DNA of 64,000 nt from Saccharibacillus endophyticus (GCF_013185185.1 NZ_JAAZWE010000001.1:1054001-1118000); one strand, 5' to 3'; positions 43,435 through 52,633 are shown, counted from the stretch's first letter. The notes: generated by a model from the letters alone, not told the origin. Translations and numbers: made by a program.

Positions 43435-44500
43435 ATCCGCATTCCTCCGTTGTCTGGATAAGCTGTTCCAATTTGCCGAGGGCCTGGCCCGAGTCTACGA
43501 TGTCTGCCGCCTTGCGTACGCCTTCCGCCAAATCCTGCGCGGCTCCGGCCGTGTAGATGCAGGCTCCGGCGTTTGCCAGCACGATGTCGCGCCGTGCGCC
43601 GCGTTCGCCCGACAGTACGCCTCGGATGATGCGCGCGTTATCCGCGGCATCTCCGCCGAGAATGCTTTCGAGGGAGTGGCGTTCAAGTCCCAGTTCTTCA
43701 GGGGTGATCTCGTACGTATGCACAGCGCCGTTTTTCAATTCCGATACCCGAGTCGGGCCGGAAACGCTGATCTCGTCCAATCCGTCCAGTCCGGCCACGA
43801 CCATCGCGCGTTTTGCGCCGAGATTGCCGAGCACCGAAGCGATTTGCTGCGTTCGACTCGCGTCGTACAGCCCAAGCAATTGCCGATCCGCGCCTGCCGG
43901 ATTGGTCAACGGTCCCAACAAATTGAACACGGTACGCACGCCCAGTTCCCGACGAGGAGCAGCCGCATGTTTCATCGAAGGATGATACGTCTGGGCAAAC
44001 AAGAAGCAAATGCCGATCCGTTCCAAGCATTCGGCCGCTTGAGTACCGTTGATTCCGATATTGACGCCGAGTGCTTCCAGTACGTCCGCGCTGCCTGCAC
44101 GGCCGCTTGCGGAGCGGTTGCCATGCTTGGCGACGCGGACGGAAGCCGATGCCGCAATCAAAGCCGATGCTGTAGAGATGTTGAATTTATGAATGCCCGA
44201 GCCGCCCGTGCCGCACGTATCCAGCAGATGCTCGCGCGCAGTTCCGACCGTCCCTGCAAAGCTTCTCATCGTTTCGGCAAATCCGGTAATCTCTTCGACC
44301 GTCTCGCCTTTCATGCGTAATGCAAGCAGGAAGCCGCCGATTTGCGCAGGTGTTGCGGCTCCGGTCATGATTCCTTCCATTGCGGATCTTGCCTGCTCCC
44401 GGCTAAGCGAGAATCCTTCAGAAGCCAATGCCAGCGCGTCCTTGACGCTGAACATAGGCTGGATCGATTCGGTTGTGTAGATCTGCGAGGATGGTTGCAT
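43424..44500 (-). CDS. trpD: anthranilate phosphoribosyltransferase
   Basis: A 358-residue enzyme transferring phosphoribose to anthranilate. The PRPP loop is LLDTCGTGGSGIHKFNISTA, and HGNRSASGRAGSADVLEALG and NLLGPLTNPAGA are family segments. ATG follows AAGGAGAG. It is the first gene after the structured leader; trpE, which should lie directly upstream, is missing from the window. The glutamine-amidotransferase domain is not fused. Confidence 0.96.
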   Translation of the reverse strand: MQPSSQIYTTESIQPMFSVKDALALASEGFSLSREQARSAMEGIMTGAATPAQIGGFLLALRMKGETVEEITGFAETMRSFAGTVGTAREHLLDTCGTGGSGIHKFNISTASALIAASASVRVAKHGNRSASGRAGSADVLEALGVNIGINGTQAAECLERIGICFLFAQTYHPSMKHAAAPRRELGVRTVFNLLGPLTNPAGADRQLLGLYDASRTQQIASVLGNLGAKRAMVVAGLDGLDEISVSGPTRVSELKNGAVHTYEITPEELGLERHSLESILGGDAADNARIIRGVLSGERGARRDIVLANAGACIYTAGAAQDLAEGVRKAADIVDSGQALGKLEQLIQTTEECGYVS

Positions 44501-44876
44501 ATCAGGTTCTCTCCTTCAAATTGGATTGAGCTTGAGCGCCTTTTGGCCTTCCCCGAAATCCCGCTTCCCTTACTGCGAAGAGGTTATAAAAAAAGACCCC
44601 CGCTTCGCAGCAGAGGTCTTCGGTTCGAACAAGGCAACTGCCGCTTGGCAGCATACCGGGTTCGGGCTCCGACGGATCGCATTCGTTGATGTATAGCTCA
44701 AAAAAATCCGCGGCATCCTGGCCTTCGAATTCCTTCCCTATACGTTAACTCTGCTCAGCCTGACTCTGCTCTGTCTTGCGGCCTATGCCGCATCGGTCCC
44801 TGCGGACCTCACGATTCTGCATGCCCGCCCAAAAACACTCCTGTTTTCGGCGCGGTCATGTGAATCCTTCATGTTG
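44501..44876 (-). promoter_or_regulatory. ~375-nt structured leader of the trpD-CFBA operon with attenuator
   Basis: RNA from the 44.9-kb promoter would fold into several hairpins: CGCCGAAAAC/GTTTTTGGGCG, GGTCC-GCA-GGGACC, TGCGGC-ATAG-GCCGCA and CTGCC-AAGC-GGCAG, ending in the terminator at 44589-44620. Between hairpins 3 and 4 lie GAGCAGAG twice (a 9-base direct repeat GAGCAGAGT) plus TAG, similar to the GAG/TAG repeats bound by TRAP, whose gene mtrB is at 54.3 kb. Only four or five repeats are clear, against eleven in the B. subtilis trp leader. A T-box is not evident. No gene fits here, and trpE is absent. Confidence 0.6.
44589..44620 (-). terminator. attenuator-type terminator upstream of trpD
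   Basis: GACCTCTGC and GCGGGGGTC pair imperfectly (TGCGAA loop), followed by TTTTTTTAT. It stands 88 bases before the trpD start, so it must be bypassed for expression. The sequence GAGGTC near 44808 could pair with its 5' arm as an anti-terminator. Confidence 0.8.
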
Positions 44877-44882
44877 TTACTT

Positions 44883-44911
44883 ACTATACCCGATGATCAA
44901 TCGGATAGCAA
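44883..44911 (-). promoter_or_regulatory. sigma-A promoter for the trp leader
   Basis: On the minus strand TTGCTA (44906-44911) and TATAGT (44883-44888), 17-base spacer. It lies just after the aroH stop, so trpDCFBA can be transcribed separately from aroCBH. Confidence 0.7.
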
Positions 44912-44940
44912 GCGTACCTTCACAATCCGGCTATAAACCT

Positions 44941-45315
44941 TTACTTTTGACCAGCCAGATCCGGACGCAGCACGGTGGCTCCCTGTTGATACACATGCCG
45001 AATTTCACGCTGATTCTTCTCCGTGTTCACCTGGATCATCAGGCGGATACAGCGGGGCAAGCTGCCTTCGACAGGAACTTCCAATGCACACATAAGGGGA
45101 ACGAAATCCCAGCCTGCGCGTTTACGCACTGCCACCGCCGGAAAAGCGGCATCCAGATCATGCGTGACGGTGATCCAGACATTGCTGACCGTCTCCGGAT
45201 CGATGGCGTTGCGCTCGATCATCTCCGCAACCAATGCTTCGGTCGCGGCGTAAATTTCGTCACGATCGTTATGTTCGACGGTCGTCGCTCCGCGAATGCC
45301 CCGATTGTAGATCAC
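44941..45315 (-). CDS. aroH: chorismate mutase, AroH class
   Basis: A 124-residue trimeric AroH-type mutase converting chorismate to prephenate. NRGIRGATTVEHNDRDEIYA holds the active-site Arg, and RAGWDFVPLMCALEVPVEGS and CIRLMIQVNTEKNQREIRHV follow. ATG overlaps aroB by four bases. The order aroC-aroB-aroH equals the B. subtilis aroF-aroB-aroH cluster. Confidence 0.95.
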   Translation of the reverse strand: MIYNRGIRGATTVEHNDRDEIYAATEALVAEMIERNAIDPETVSNVWITVTHDLDAAFPAVAVRKRAGWDFVPLMCALEVPVEGSLPRCIRLMIQVNTEKNQREIRHVYQQGATVLRPDLAGQK

Positions 45316-46427
45316 GATGATTCCTCCTTTTCTTTCAGTCGTTCAATGATATCCCGAATAGCGTCCGCTTCCACGTCGTTCGCGATCTCCACCCGACCGA
45401 TCTCGGTCGGCACGATATAAACCATCTTGCCTTCCCTGAACTTCTTATCGCGTTGCATGGCGGACATCAGCGCTTCGGTATCCATGTCTTCCGGCAAAGT
45501 AACGGGCAGTTCAAGCGCACGCAGCATCAACATCGTCTCGCCGTACAGTCCCGTTTCCCCGCCGCGTTCTTCGCCCAGCAGCGCTGCGGCAGCCATTCCG
45601 ACCGCGATCGCTTCGCCGTGCAGGAAACGCCCGTACCCTGCCACGGCTTCGATCGCATGACCCAGCGTATGCCCGAGATTCAGAATCGCCCGCAGGTCGT
45701 TTTCCCGTTCGTCGCGAGACACGATCTGCGCTTTGATCGCGCAGCCTTTTTCCAATCCGTAAATTAAAGCTTCCGGATCGAGCGCCAGCAGACGCGGCGC
45801 GTTATCCCAGCACCACCCGGCGAACGCGCGGTCCCAGATCAAACCGTGTTTGACCATTTCCGATAGCCCCGCGCGTACTTCGCGCGGCGGCAGCGTGGAA
45901 AGCGTATCGACATCGTAAAGCACCAGCTCCGGCTGATGGAACACCCCGATCATGTTTTTGGCAAGCGGATGATTGACCGCCACTTTGCCGCCTACGCTGC
46001 TATCATGCGCCAAAATGGTGGTCGGCACCTGGATAAATCGAATGCCGCGCATATACGTGCCTGCTACATAGCCGGCCAAGTCGCCGACCACGCCGCCGCC
46101 GAGTGCCAGAATGGCCGAAGATCGGTCCAACCCTGCCTCGATCGCCTGCGTAATGAGATCGTTATACACGGTTAGCGACTTGGTTGCCTCGCCTGCCGGA
46201 ACGACTGCGCTGACGACGCGATAACCGCCGTTTGTCAGTTCAGACTCCAGCTTTTCCAGATAAAGAGGCGCCACGTTGTCGTCGGTCACGATCATCAGCG
46301 GACTTTTATCGGGTACGCCTACTGCGCGCAGATGCTCCGCCGCACTATCCAGCAATCCCCCGCCGATGACGATGGGGTACGAACGCTCGCCCAGTTCAAC
46401 AGTCAGCGTTGTCGTCTCCGTACTCAT
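45312..46427 (-). CDS. aroB: 3-dehydroquinate synthase
   Basis: A 371-residue NAD- and metal-dependent enzyme of the shikimate pathway. Family segments: ILALGGGVVGDLAGYVAGTY, VPTTILAHDSSVGGKVAVNH, KNMIGVFHQPELVLYDVDTL and LNLGHTLGHAIEAVAGYGRF, with metal ligands Glu, His and His intact. ATG at 46425-46427 follows CTGGAGA one base after the aroC stop; the longer in-frame stretch upstream is just aroC in another frame. Confidence 0.96.
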   Translation of the reverse strand: MSTETTTLTVELGERSYPIVIGGGLLDSAAEHLRAVGVPDKSPLMIVTDDNVAPLYLEKLESELTNGGYRVVSAVVPAGEATKSLTVYNDLITQAIEAGLDRSSAILALGGGVVGDLAGYVAGTYMRGIRFIQVPTTILAHDSSVGGKVAVNHPLAKNMIGVFHQPELVLYDVDTLSTLPPREVRAGLSEMVKHGLIWDRAFAGWCWDNAPRLLALDPEALIYGLEKGCAIKAQIVSRDERENDLRAILNLGHTLGHAIEAVAGYGRFLHGEAIAVGMAAAALLGEERGGETGLYGETMLMLRALELPVTLPEDMDTEALMSAMQRDKKFREGKMVYIVPTEIGRVEIANDVEADAIRDIIERLKEKEESS

Positions 46428-46428
46428 A

Positions 46429-47598
46429 TCAGTAGTTCTCCAGTTGACGCTTGTAGTTGTCGTAGTTGGCTTTGATCTCCTCCATGGAGTCGCCGCCGAA
46501 TTTCTCCAGGAACGCTTTTGCCACTTCCCAAGCGACAACGCTCTCCAATACGACGCTTGCTGCCGGAACGGCACACGCATCGGAACGTTCCACCTGCGCA
46601 TTGAACGGTTCGCGAGTGTCGATGTCCACGCTGCGAAGCGGCTTGTACAGGGTAGGGATCGGCTTCATCACGCCGCGAACGACGATCGGCATGCCGTTGG
46701 TCATTCCGCCTTCGAAGCCGCCGAGACGGTTCGAATCGCGGGTGTAGCCCGTTTCTTCGCTGTACATGATCTCGTCATGCACCTGCGAGCCGCGAAGCTG
46801 TCCGGCTTCGAAGCCGATGCCGATCTCGACGCCTTTGAACGCGTTGATCGACACGACGGCCTGCGCGATGCGCGCGTCGAGCTTGCGGTCGTACTGCACG
46901 TGGCTGCCGAGTCCGATCGGCACGCCTTCCACGATACATTCGACGACTCCGCCTACGGAATCGCCTTCTTTTTTTATCAGGTCGATGTAAGCTTCCATCT
47001 TTTTCTCGGTTTCCTCGTCCACGACGCGCACCGAAGAAGCTTCCGTGCGTTCGATCAACTCGTCCAAAGGCAGATTGTTGACAGGAGCTTCGATCTCGCC
47101 GATCCGCAGCACTTGGCCGCCGATACGAATGCCGAACGCTTCAAGGAACTGGCGGGCCAGAGCGCCGACCGCGACGCGCACGGCAGTCTCGCGGGCACTG
47201 GAACGTTCCAGCACGTTGCGAAGATCCTTGAGGTCGTATTTCAATCCGCCGTTAAGGTCGGCATGGCCGGGGCGCGGGCGGTGTACGCGGCGCTTCTCTT
47301 CGTCCGTGCCTTCGATCGGCTCGATGTTCATGATTTTGGTCCAGTGTTTCCAGTCGTTGTTGGCTACGATCAGCGCGATAGGCGCGCCGGTCGTTTGCCC
47401 GTGTCGAACGCCGCCTGCGATATCCGCCGTATCCCTTTCGATCTGCATGCGTCGGCCGCGGCCGTATCCCTTTTGTCTGCGCAGAAGTTGGAAGTTCAAA
47501 GCTTCAAAATCGATGCGCAGATTGCTCGGCATCCCTTCTACGATCGCGGTCAACTGCGGTCCGTGGGTCTCCCCTGCGGTCAAGTAACGTAAAGTCAT
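46429..47598 (-). CDS. aroC: chorismate synthase
   Basis: A 389-residue FMN-dependent enzyme forming chorismate (called aroF in B. subtilis). [60 protein letters not shown] and [20 protein letters not shown] are diagnostic. AAGGGGGAACGC precedes the ATG. Its product feeds tyrA, trp and mqnA in this window. About 200 bases to cheR include a terminator, so aroC likely starts its own transcript. Confidence 0.97.
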   Translation of the reverse strand: MTLRYLTAGETHGPQLTAIVEGMPSNLRIDFEALNFQLLRRQKGYGRGRRMQIERDTADIAGGVRHGQTTGAPIALIVANNDWKHWTKIMNIEPIEGTDEEKRRVHRPRPGHADLNGGLKYDLKDLRNVLERSSARETAVRVAVGALARQFLEAFGIRIGGQVLRIGEIEAPVNNLPLDELIERTEASSVRVVDEETEKKMEAYIDLIKKEGDSVGGVVECIVEGVPIGLGSHVQYDRKLDARIAQAVVSINAFKGVEIGIGFEAGQLRGSQVHDEIMYSEETGYTRDSNRLGGFEGGMTNGMPIVVRGVMKPIPTLYKPLRSVDIDTREPFNAQVERSDACAVPAASVVLESVVAWEVAKAFLEKFGGDSMEEIKANYDNYKRQLENY

Positions 47599-47729
47599 GA
47601 TGCGTTCCCCCTTTAAACTTTTAAACTGTAAACGGCTAAAATCCGTAAATGTCTTTGCCCATTATAACACCTGCCTGCTACTTCTCCAAGCCGCCTTTAC
47701 ATTTTGCGTAAGCTGTTCTTTTGAACAGC

Positions 47730-47773
47730 AAAAAGCCGACGCTTCCGCTGGATGGCGGGGCGCGACGGCTTTG
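47730..47773 (-). terminator. intrinsic terminator of cheR
   Basis: On the minus strand AAAGCCGTCGC pairs with GCGTCGGCTTT around a GC-rich loop, followed by TTTTGCTG. It lies ~30 bases after the cheR stop. Confidence 0.8.
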
Positions 47774-47800
47774 CAGGACATTCTGTTTGAAGATATCCTT

Positions 47801-48625
47801 TTAGATTTTTTTATAGAAGAAGGTATCGCACGGCTCGAGTCCGTATTGGCCCGGCGAGAAAATCTGCTCGGTGCTGCCTACGAACAACACGCCGCCTTTA
47901 CGCAAACTTGCCGAGAATTTATGGTACAAGGCCGATTTCGCTTCTTCGGTAAAGTAGATCATCACATTGCGGCAGACGATCAGATCGTAACCGTCGTCGA
48001 ACTTGTCCGTCAGCAGATTGAGCTTGTGGAAATTGACCGCCCGTTTGAGCTTGTCGTCGACTTTGTACATGAGCCCTTCGGCTTTGAAGTACTTTTCGGC
48101 AACCTTCGGAGGGACGTCTTTCAGCGAACGTTCGAGATATTGTCCCTGCTTCGCTTTTGCCAATGCGCCTTCGTCCAGATCCGCCGCATTCAACTTGGAA
48201 TCGCCGAGGATTCCGTGACCGTCGAGAATCATGGCCAGCGTGTACGGTTCTTCGCCCGTCGAACAAGCCGCGCTCCATACTTTAAGTCCTTTTTTGCCGC
48301 CTGCGCGAAGTTCCGGGATGATCGTGTCGCGCAGCACTTCCCAACGATTCGGGTTGCGCCAGAACTCGGAGACGTTGATCGTCATCCGATCCAGGAACTC
48401 GAAGAACAGGTTCTTGTCCTTTTTCATTGCTTCGAAAAATTCCCCGAACGTATTGTAGCCGTGCTTGCTGCGCAGTGTCGTCAAACGACGCTTCATCTGC
48501 GCTTCTTTGTATTGAGACAAGTCGATTCCCGTACTTGCGTTCACGCTTTTGATAAACCCGCTGTAGTCCGGGTCGCTTCCGGGTGCTGATGCTTCTTCGC
48601 GCCCTGCTCCTCTGATTAGATCCAC
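47801..48625 (-). CDS. cheR: chemotaxis protein methyltransferase CheR
   Basis: A 274-residue SAM-dependent enzyme methylating glutamates of chemoreceptors. N-terminal CheR_N helices ([33 protein letters not shown]), SAM-binding [20 protein letters not shown] and [23 protein letters not shown] start at 48623-48625 overlaps the ndk stop by ten bases. The ndk-cheR-aroC order is that of B. subtilis. Confidence 0.95.
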   Translation of the reverse strand: MDLIRGAGREEASAPGSDPDYSGFIKSVNASTGIDLSQYKEAQMKRRLTTLRSKHGYNTFGEFFEAMKKDKNLFFEFLDRMTINVSEFWRNPNRWEVLRDTIIPELRAGGKKGLKVWSAACSTGEEPYTLAMILDGHGILGDSKLNAADLDEGALAKAKQGQYLERSLKDVPPKVAEKYFKAEGLMYKVDDKLKRAVNFHKLNLLTDKFDDGYDLIVCRNVMIYFTEEAKSALYHKFSASLRKGGVLFVGSTEQIFSPGQYGLEPCDTFFYKKI

Positions 48626-49059
48626 CTTGCCACCGCCTTGTCGTAATCAAGCTGTTCCGCTTCGGTGAAGAAATTAGCGATCTCCCGAGCCGCGCTTTCC
48701 GGGCCATCCGATCCGTGAATCAGATTGAACGGCGTATGTGCCGCAAAATCTCCTCGGATCGTTCCCGGCAGTGCTTCCGTCACTTTGGTCTTGCCCATGA
48801 CGATTCGGGACAGCGCGATCACGTCGTCGCCTTCCCATACCATCGCGAATACCGGACCGGACGTGATAAATTCAACCAGTTCTCCGAAAAACGGCTTGCC
48901 TTCATGCTCCGCATAATGGCGTTTGGCCTGTTCTTCCGAGATTTGCATGAATTTCCCGGCAACCAACTTGAATCCTTTATCTTCAAATCGGCTGACGATC
49001 CGTCCAACCAGTCCACGTTGTACTCCATCGGGTTTGACCATCAAAAAAGTGCGTTCCAT
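48616..49059 (-). CDS. ndk: nucleoside diphosphate kinase
   Basis: A 147-residue NDK balancing NTP pools. [20 protein letters not shown], the fold segment [20 protein letters not shown], and the active-site His in [20 protein letters not shown] (NxxHGSD) are intact. Good ribosome site (GGGAGATT). Upstream 49060-49326 contains only a decayed repeat (49199-49320) and no gene. Confidence 0.97.
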   Translation of the reverse strand: MERTFLMVKPDGVQRGLVGRIVSRFEDKGFKLVAGKFMQISEEQAKRHYAEHEGKPFFGELVEFITSGPVFAMVWEGDDVIALSRIVMGKTKVTEALPGTIRGDFAAHTPFNLIHGSDGPESAAREIANFFTEAEQLDYDKAVARWI

Positions 49060-49198
49060 CGGTAATCTCCCACTTTCGGCTATGATTTATTATCGGCTAA
49101 GACGCTTGCTTTTTAATAGAGTTATACGTTTTGGTGCGAGAATCCTGCTTAATATGCGAAAAAAGGGAGATTCATTGGAATTTGTCCGGGTTTTGGAG

Positions 49199-49320
49199 AA
49201 GTTCCTGTTTGTAAAAGAAGATGAACGCTGCGGGTAAAATTCGTTCAAGACGCTGGCTCACTTCATTTTTCAAACAAAACATCTTTTCAAACCGTACAAA
49301 TTCATGAATTTCCCTTTTGA
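49199..49320. repeat. dispersed palindromic repeat, decayed copy 4
   Basis: Recognised by the shared left arm AAGTTCCTGTTTGT..., then GCTGCGGGTAAAATTCGTTC, AAGACGCTGGCTCACTTC and a right arm ending AATTCATGAATTTCCC. Stem complementarity is mostly lost (AAATTC/GAATTT remains), so it is probably an old copy. It lies directly downstream of hepT. Confidence 0.6.
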
Positions 49321-49326
49321 TTGGGG

Positions 49327-50301
49327 TTAATAAGTGCGCCGAGACACGAAGTGCGCGATATCGCGCAGATGGCGGCGGGCGCGGATATCGGGCAGGCGGT
49401 CGAGGGCGGCTAACGCTTTTTGGGTGTAGCGGTCGGCCAGCTCTTCGGCTTTGGCGATGCCCGTGCTATTTCTGATCATGGTGACGGCGGACGAGACGTC
49501 CGTGCGGCCGTCGGCTTCGTGAATGCGGACGATTTCGCTTAATAGCGGTTCGCGCAGCGATTCTTCTTGGAGGGCATACAGCACGGGAATCGTGATGTTG
49601 CCTTGACGGATATCGCTGCCCGGCGGTTTGCCGATTTGTTTTTCGGTTCCGCACAGGTCGAGCAGGTCGTCGCGAATCTGGAAAGCCATGCCGACGTTGT
49701 AGCCGTAGTTGTACAGTTCGCGCGCGGCTTCGTCGGAAGCGCCGGCGGCGAGCGCGCCGAGTTGGCAGCTTACCGCGATCAGCAATGCCGTTTTGCGGCG
49801 GATACGCAGCAGGTAGCGGCGGATGCTTTGACCGGAGTTGAAAAAGTCGCGGATTTGTTCCATTTCCCCGATCGACATTTCGACCATCGCTTTGGCCAAA
49901 ATGCGGTGAATCCGGGGGTCGTCCAAGCCCGCTACGATCTCCAGTGCTTTTGCGTAAATGTAATCCCCCGTGTACATGGCGATCCGGTTGTCCCATTTCG
50001 CTTTGACCGTCAACTGACCGCGGCGCGTTTGCGCATTGTCGATAACGTCATCATGCACAAGCGATGCCATATGGATCAGTTCGAGCGGAACGGCGATGCG
50101 CTGCAAGCGATCCAGCTCGTATGTACCGAATTTTCCGCCCAGCAGGACGAAAGCCGGACGAAGCCGTTTGCCCCCGGCTTTGAGCAAATGCATGGACGCT
50201 TCGCCCAGCGCTTCGCTCTCGACTTCAATACTCGCGTACAGCGAACGTTCAACGGCATCCATATCCTTTTTTAATGTTCCGAAGATCTCCATTCGTTTCA
50301 T
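49327..50301 (-). CDS. hepT: heptaprenyl diphosphate synthase component II
   Basis: A 324-residue all-alpha polyprenyl diphosphate synthase making the menaquinone side chain with HepS. First Asp-rich motif LVHDDVIDNAQTRRGQ, second FQIRDDLLDLCGTEKQIGKP. LKAGGKRLRPAFVLLGGKFG near the N-terminus. ATGA overlap with mqnA. In B. subtilis the block is hepS-menG-hepT; here three futalosine-pathway genes are inserted before hepT. Confidence 0.94.
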   Translation of the reverse strand: MKRMEIFGTLKKDMDAVERSLYASIEVESEALGEASMHLLKAGGKRLRPAFVLLGGKFGTYELDRLQRIAVPLELIHMASLVHDDVIDNAQTRRGQLTVKAKWDNRIAMYTGDYIYAKALEIVAGLDDPRIHRILAKAMVEMSIGEMEQIRDFFNSGQSIRRYLLRIRRKTALLIAVSCQLGALAAGASDEAARELYNYGYNVGMAFQIRDDLLDLCGTEKQIGKPPGSDIRQGNITIPVLYALQEESLREPLLSEIVRIHEADGRTDVSSAVTMIRNSTGIAKAEELADRYTQKALAALDRLPDIRARRHLRDIAHFVSRRTY

Positions 50302-51152
50302 TCATTCACCCGTATCTGCGTATTATCGCTCCAAATTCCAATCTCCGCCTCTTGCGGCAGCAATCCCATCTCCCGAACATAGCGGAAGTAAAGGCTTAAG
50401 CCTTCCAAACGCTCCGAAGTCAAGTCGTAATTCAGATTCGCAAAATACCCCTGCCAATAATCCAGCTCGCCGCCGAGCTTTTCCTTAGCTTCGATGGCGA
50501 CCGGCGTTACATCTTCCAGACTGCGCTGCTTGCTTGCCGCAAACGCCGCAGCCAGTTCGCCGATTTGTTTCGGATAACGAGCCGCAGCCTTTTTGGAAAC
50601 GGTCCAGACTGCGAACGTCATGCTTTTCCCGGTCCAATTTTTCCACTCTGCTCCGAGATCGGTCACGATGTAATCGGTATTTGCCCAATCGGCCCGGATC
50701 GCATGATCGCCGATCAACAATGCGACATCCGCATGCCGCAACATTTCTTCGAGATCCGGTTCGCAGGTTACGTATTCCGGTTTCGCTCCATACGCTTTTT
50801 CCGCGATAACCTTCAACAAATTGACGGAGGTCGCAGATGTATTGGTCAGCGCGATCCGTCCATGAACCGCCTCCGCAAACGGCTTGCGCGAAAAACAGAG
50901 GATCGACCGGACCGGACCGTCCGCGCTCACCGACAAATCCGGCAGCAGCAAAAAGTCGTTTGACGCTGTCGCGTAGGCAAAGGAGGAGACCGGACTCATG
51001 TCCAATTCCCCTTCAAGCAGCAGTCGGTTCAAGACAGCCGGAACTTCGGTCCGCGTCGTCGCCGGAAAGCTGAGCGCGGAGGGATCGAAGTAATGATAGA
51101 CCGGCCAAACATTCGTGTAGAGAATACGCCCCAAGCGCAATGACTCGCTCAC
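50298..51152 (-). CDS. mqnA: chorismate dehydratase (futalosine pathway)
   Basis: A 284-residue MqnA converting chorismate to 3-enolpyruvylbenzoate, first step of the alternative menaquinone pathway. It has the periplasmic-binding-like fold with LGRILYTNVWPVYHYFD, LDMSPVSSFAYATASNDFLL, IALTNTSATSVNLLKVIAEK and LLIGDHAIRA. GTG at 51150-51152 is preferred because of the GGGGGAGGAG site and the GTGA overlap with the ubiX stop; an ATG 15 bases upstream overlaps that ribosome site. mqnC, mqnD and mqnE are not in the window. Confidence 0.9.
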   Translation of the reverse strand: MSESLRLGRILYTNVWPVYHYFDPSALSFPATTRTEVPAVLNRLLLEGELDMSPVSSFAYATASNDFLLLPDLSVSADGPVRSILCFSRKPFAEAVHGRIALTNTSATSVNLLKVIAEKAYGAKPEYVTCEPDLEEMLRHADVALLIGDHAIRADWANTDYIVTDLGAEWKNWTGKSMTFAVWTVSKKAAARYPKQIGELAAAFAASKQRSLEDVTPVAIEAKEKLGGELDYWQGYFANLNYDLTSERLEGLSLYFRYVREMGLLPQEAEIGIWSDNTQIRVNE

Positions 51153-51766
51153 GACTCCTCCCCCCATCTTTTAAACAATTTATGCGGTATTCCAACCGTG
51201 TCCAACACTTTGCCGACTAGAAAATCAACGACTTCTTCCAATGTGCGAGGACGATGGTAAAAGGCCGGCATGGCCGGAACCATTTTGACCCCGAGTCTCG
51301 ACAGCTTAAGCATATTCTCCAAATGGATGGCATGCAGCGGCGTTTCTCTCGGTACGATAACGAGTGGACGACTTTCTTTGAGCATGACGTCAGCCGCGCG
51401 GGTCATCAGATTATCAGAAGAGCCGTGCGCGATCGACGAGAGCGTGCCCATCGAACAAGGGGCGACGATCATTCCCTCGGCCCGAAAAGAACCGCTGGCG
51501 ATCGACGCCCCGATATCCGCCACCGGATGATAGACCAAGCGACCTGCACGCCCGCCGAAGCGACGTTCCAGTTCTGCTTCCCGGCCCGAAGCGTCGAAAT
51601 CCATTTCTTCTTTAAGTACGCGCCAACCGGCATTCGACACGACCAGATGCACGGTAAAACCGTAATCCAGCAATTCTTCTGCCAGCCGTACGCCGTAAAC
51701 GCTGCCGCTGGCACCAGTGATGCCCAATACCCAGTGCCTGCCGGTGCCTACGAGTTCGTTTACCAA
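51149..51766 (-). CDS. ubiX: UbiX-family flavin prenyltransferase
   Basis: A 205-residue enzyme making prenylated FMN for a UbiD-type decarboxylase. LGITGASGSVYGVRLAEELL, MIVAPCSMGTLSSIAHGSSD and RPLVIVPRETPLHAIHLENM are conserved. TTG start overlaps the ubiA stop by seven bases. Within the futalosine block it probably supports the late decarboxylation step; a UbiD partner is not encoded here. Confidence 0.92.
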   Translation of the reverse strand: MVNELVGTGRHWVLGITGASGSVYGVRLAEELLDYGFTVHLVVSNAGWRVLKEEMDFDASGREAELERRFGGRAGRLVYHPVADIGASIASGSFRAEGMIVAPCSMGTLSSIAHGSSDNLMTRAADVMLKESRPLVIVPRETPLHAIHLENMLKLSRLGVKMVPAMPAFYHRPRTLEEVVDFLVGKVLDTVGIPHKLFKRWGEES

Positions 51767-52632
51767 AATTTCACCACCAAATCGATCAATGTGAAAACAA
51801 AGACGATGCTGCTAAGCCAACTGTTCATCGTGAAAAAAGCAGTCTGCACGCGGCTCAAGTCGCTCGGCTTCACGATGCGGTGCTGATAGAACAAGATCGA
51901 GCAAGCGATCACGACGCCTGCCGCGTACCACCAGCCGAGCGGCGTGATGAAAACGAGCGAAATCAAACCGATCGCCGTTACGACATGGAAACCCTGAGCG
52001 ATCTTCAATGCTTTTTCCAAGCCGAATCGACTCGGGATCGAATAAATGCCTTCCTTGCGGTCAAAGTCGATATCGTCGCAGGCATAAATCACGTCGAAGC
52101 CGGCGGTCCAGAACGCGATGGCGACATAAAAGACGAGCGACGACCAACTGAAGCTGTCCGTTACCGCCGCCCAACCGCCGAGCGGTGCCAGAGCGATCGT
52201 TGCGCCGAGCACGATATGACACAACCAGGTAAAGCGCTTCGTATACGAGTACAGCAAGATAAGCGCGAGAGCGATCGGGAACAACGTCAATGCAAATCTC
52301 GACAGTTCCCATGTCGCCCACAGAAATAGACCGAGGAAAACGACGACAAAAATCGCAACCTCGCTCGTTTTCAGCAAACCTGCCGGAATCGCGCGCTTTT
52401 CCGTGCGCGGATTCTTGGCATCGATGTAACGGTCGATCAAGCGGTTCATGCCCATCGCCGCGCTTCTTGCCCCGATCATGGCCAGCAAAATCCAACCGGC
52501 CTGCGCCCAGGAAGGCAGGTGTCCGTTGATGACCACGGAACCGAGCAGCATGCCCATGAACGCGAAGGGAAGCGCAAATAAGGTATGTTCAATCTTGATC
52601 ATTTCTAAAAAGACACGGATTTTCCCGAACAT
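51760..52632 (-). CDS. UbiA-like polyprenyltransferase (MqnP-type)
   Basis: A 290-residue membrane prenyltransferase with about eight helices. Asp-rich motifs: MNRLIDRYIDAKNPRTEKRA and YACDDIDFDRKEGIYSIPSR. The motif and spacing fit 4-hydroxybenzoate-type UbiA rather than MenA. Its position between menG and ubiX-mqnA suggests it attaches the heptaprenyl chain to the 1,4-dihydroxy-6-naphthoate made by the futalosine route (inference). Confidence 0.87.
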   Translation of the reverse strand: MFGKIRVFLEMIKIEHTLFALPFAFMGMLLGSVVINGHLPSWAQAGWILLAMIGARSAAMGMNRLIDRYIDAKNPRTEKRAIPAGLLKTSEVAIFVVVFLGLFLWATWELSRFALTLFPIALALILLYSYTKRFTWLCHIVLGATIALAPLGGWAAVTDSFSWSSLVFYVAIAFWTAGFDVIYACDDIDFDRKEGIYSIPSRFGLEKALKIAQGFHVVTAIGLISLVFITPLGWWYAAGVVIACSILFYQHRIVKPSDLSRVQTAFFTMNSWLSSIVFVFTLIDLVVKFW

Positions 52633-52633
52633 G

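Noticed and set aside
44690..44730. T-box-like GCCGCGG followed by a T-run in the trp leader
   Set aside because: The T-box core requires TGGN before ACCGCG; here the sequence is GGATGCCGCGG with no TGG, and a specifier stem with a Trp codon could not be placed.
44780..44875. 29-codon frame in the trp leader as a leader peptide
   Set aside because: No ribosome site, no tryptophan codons, and it overlaps strong hairpins.
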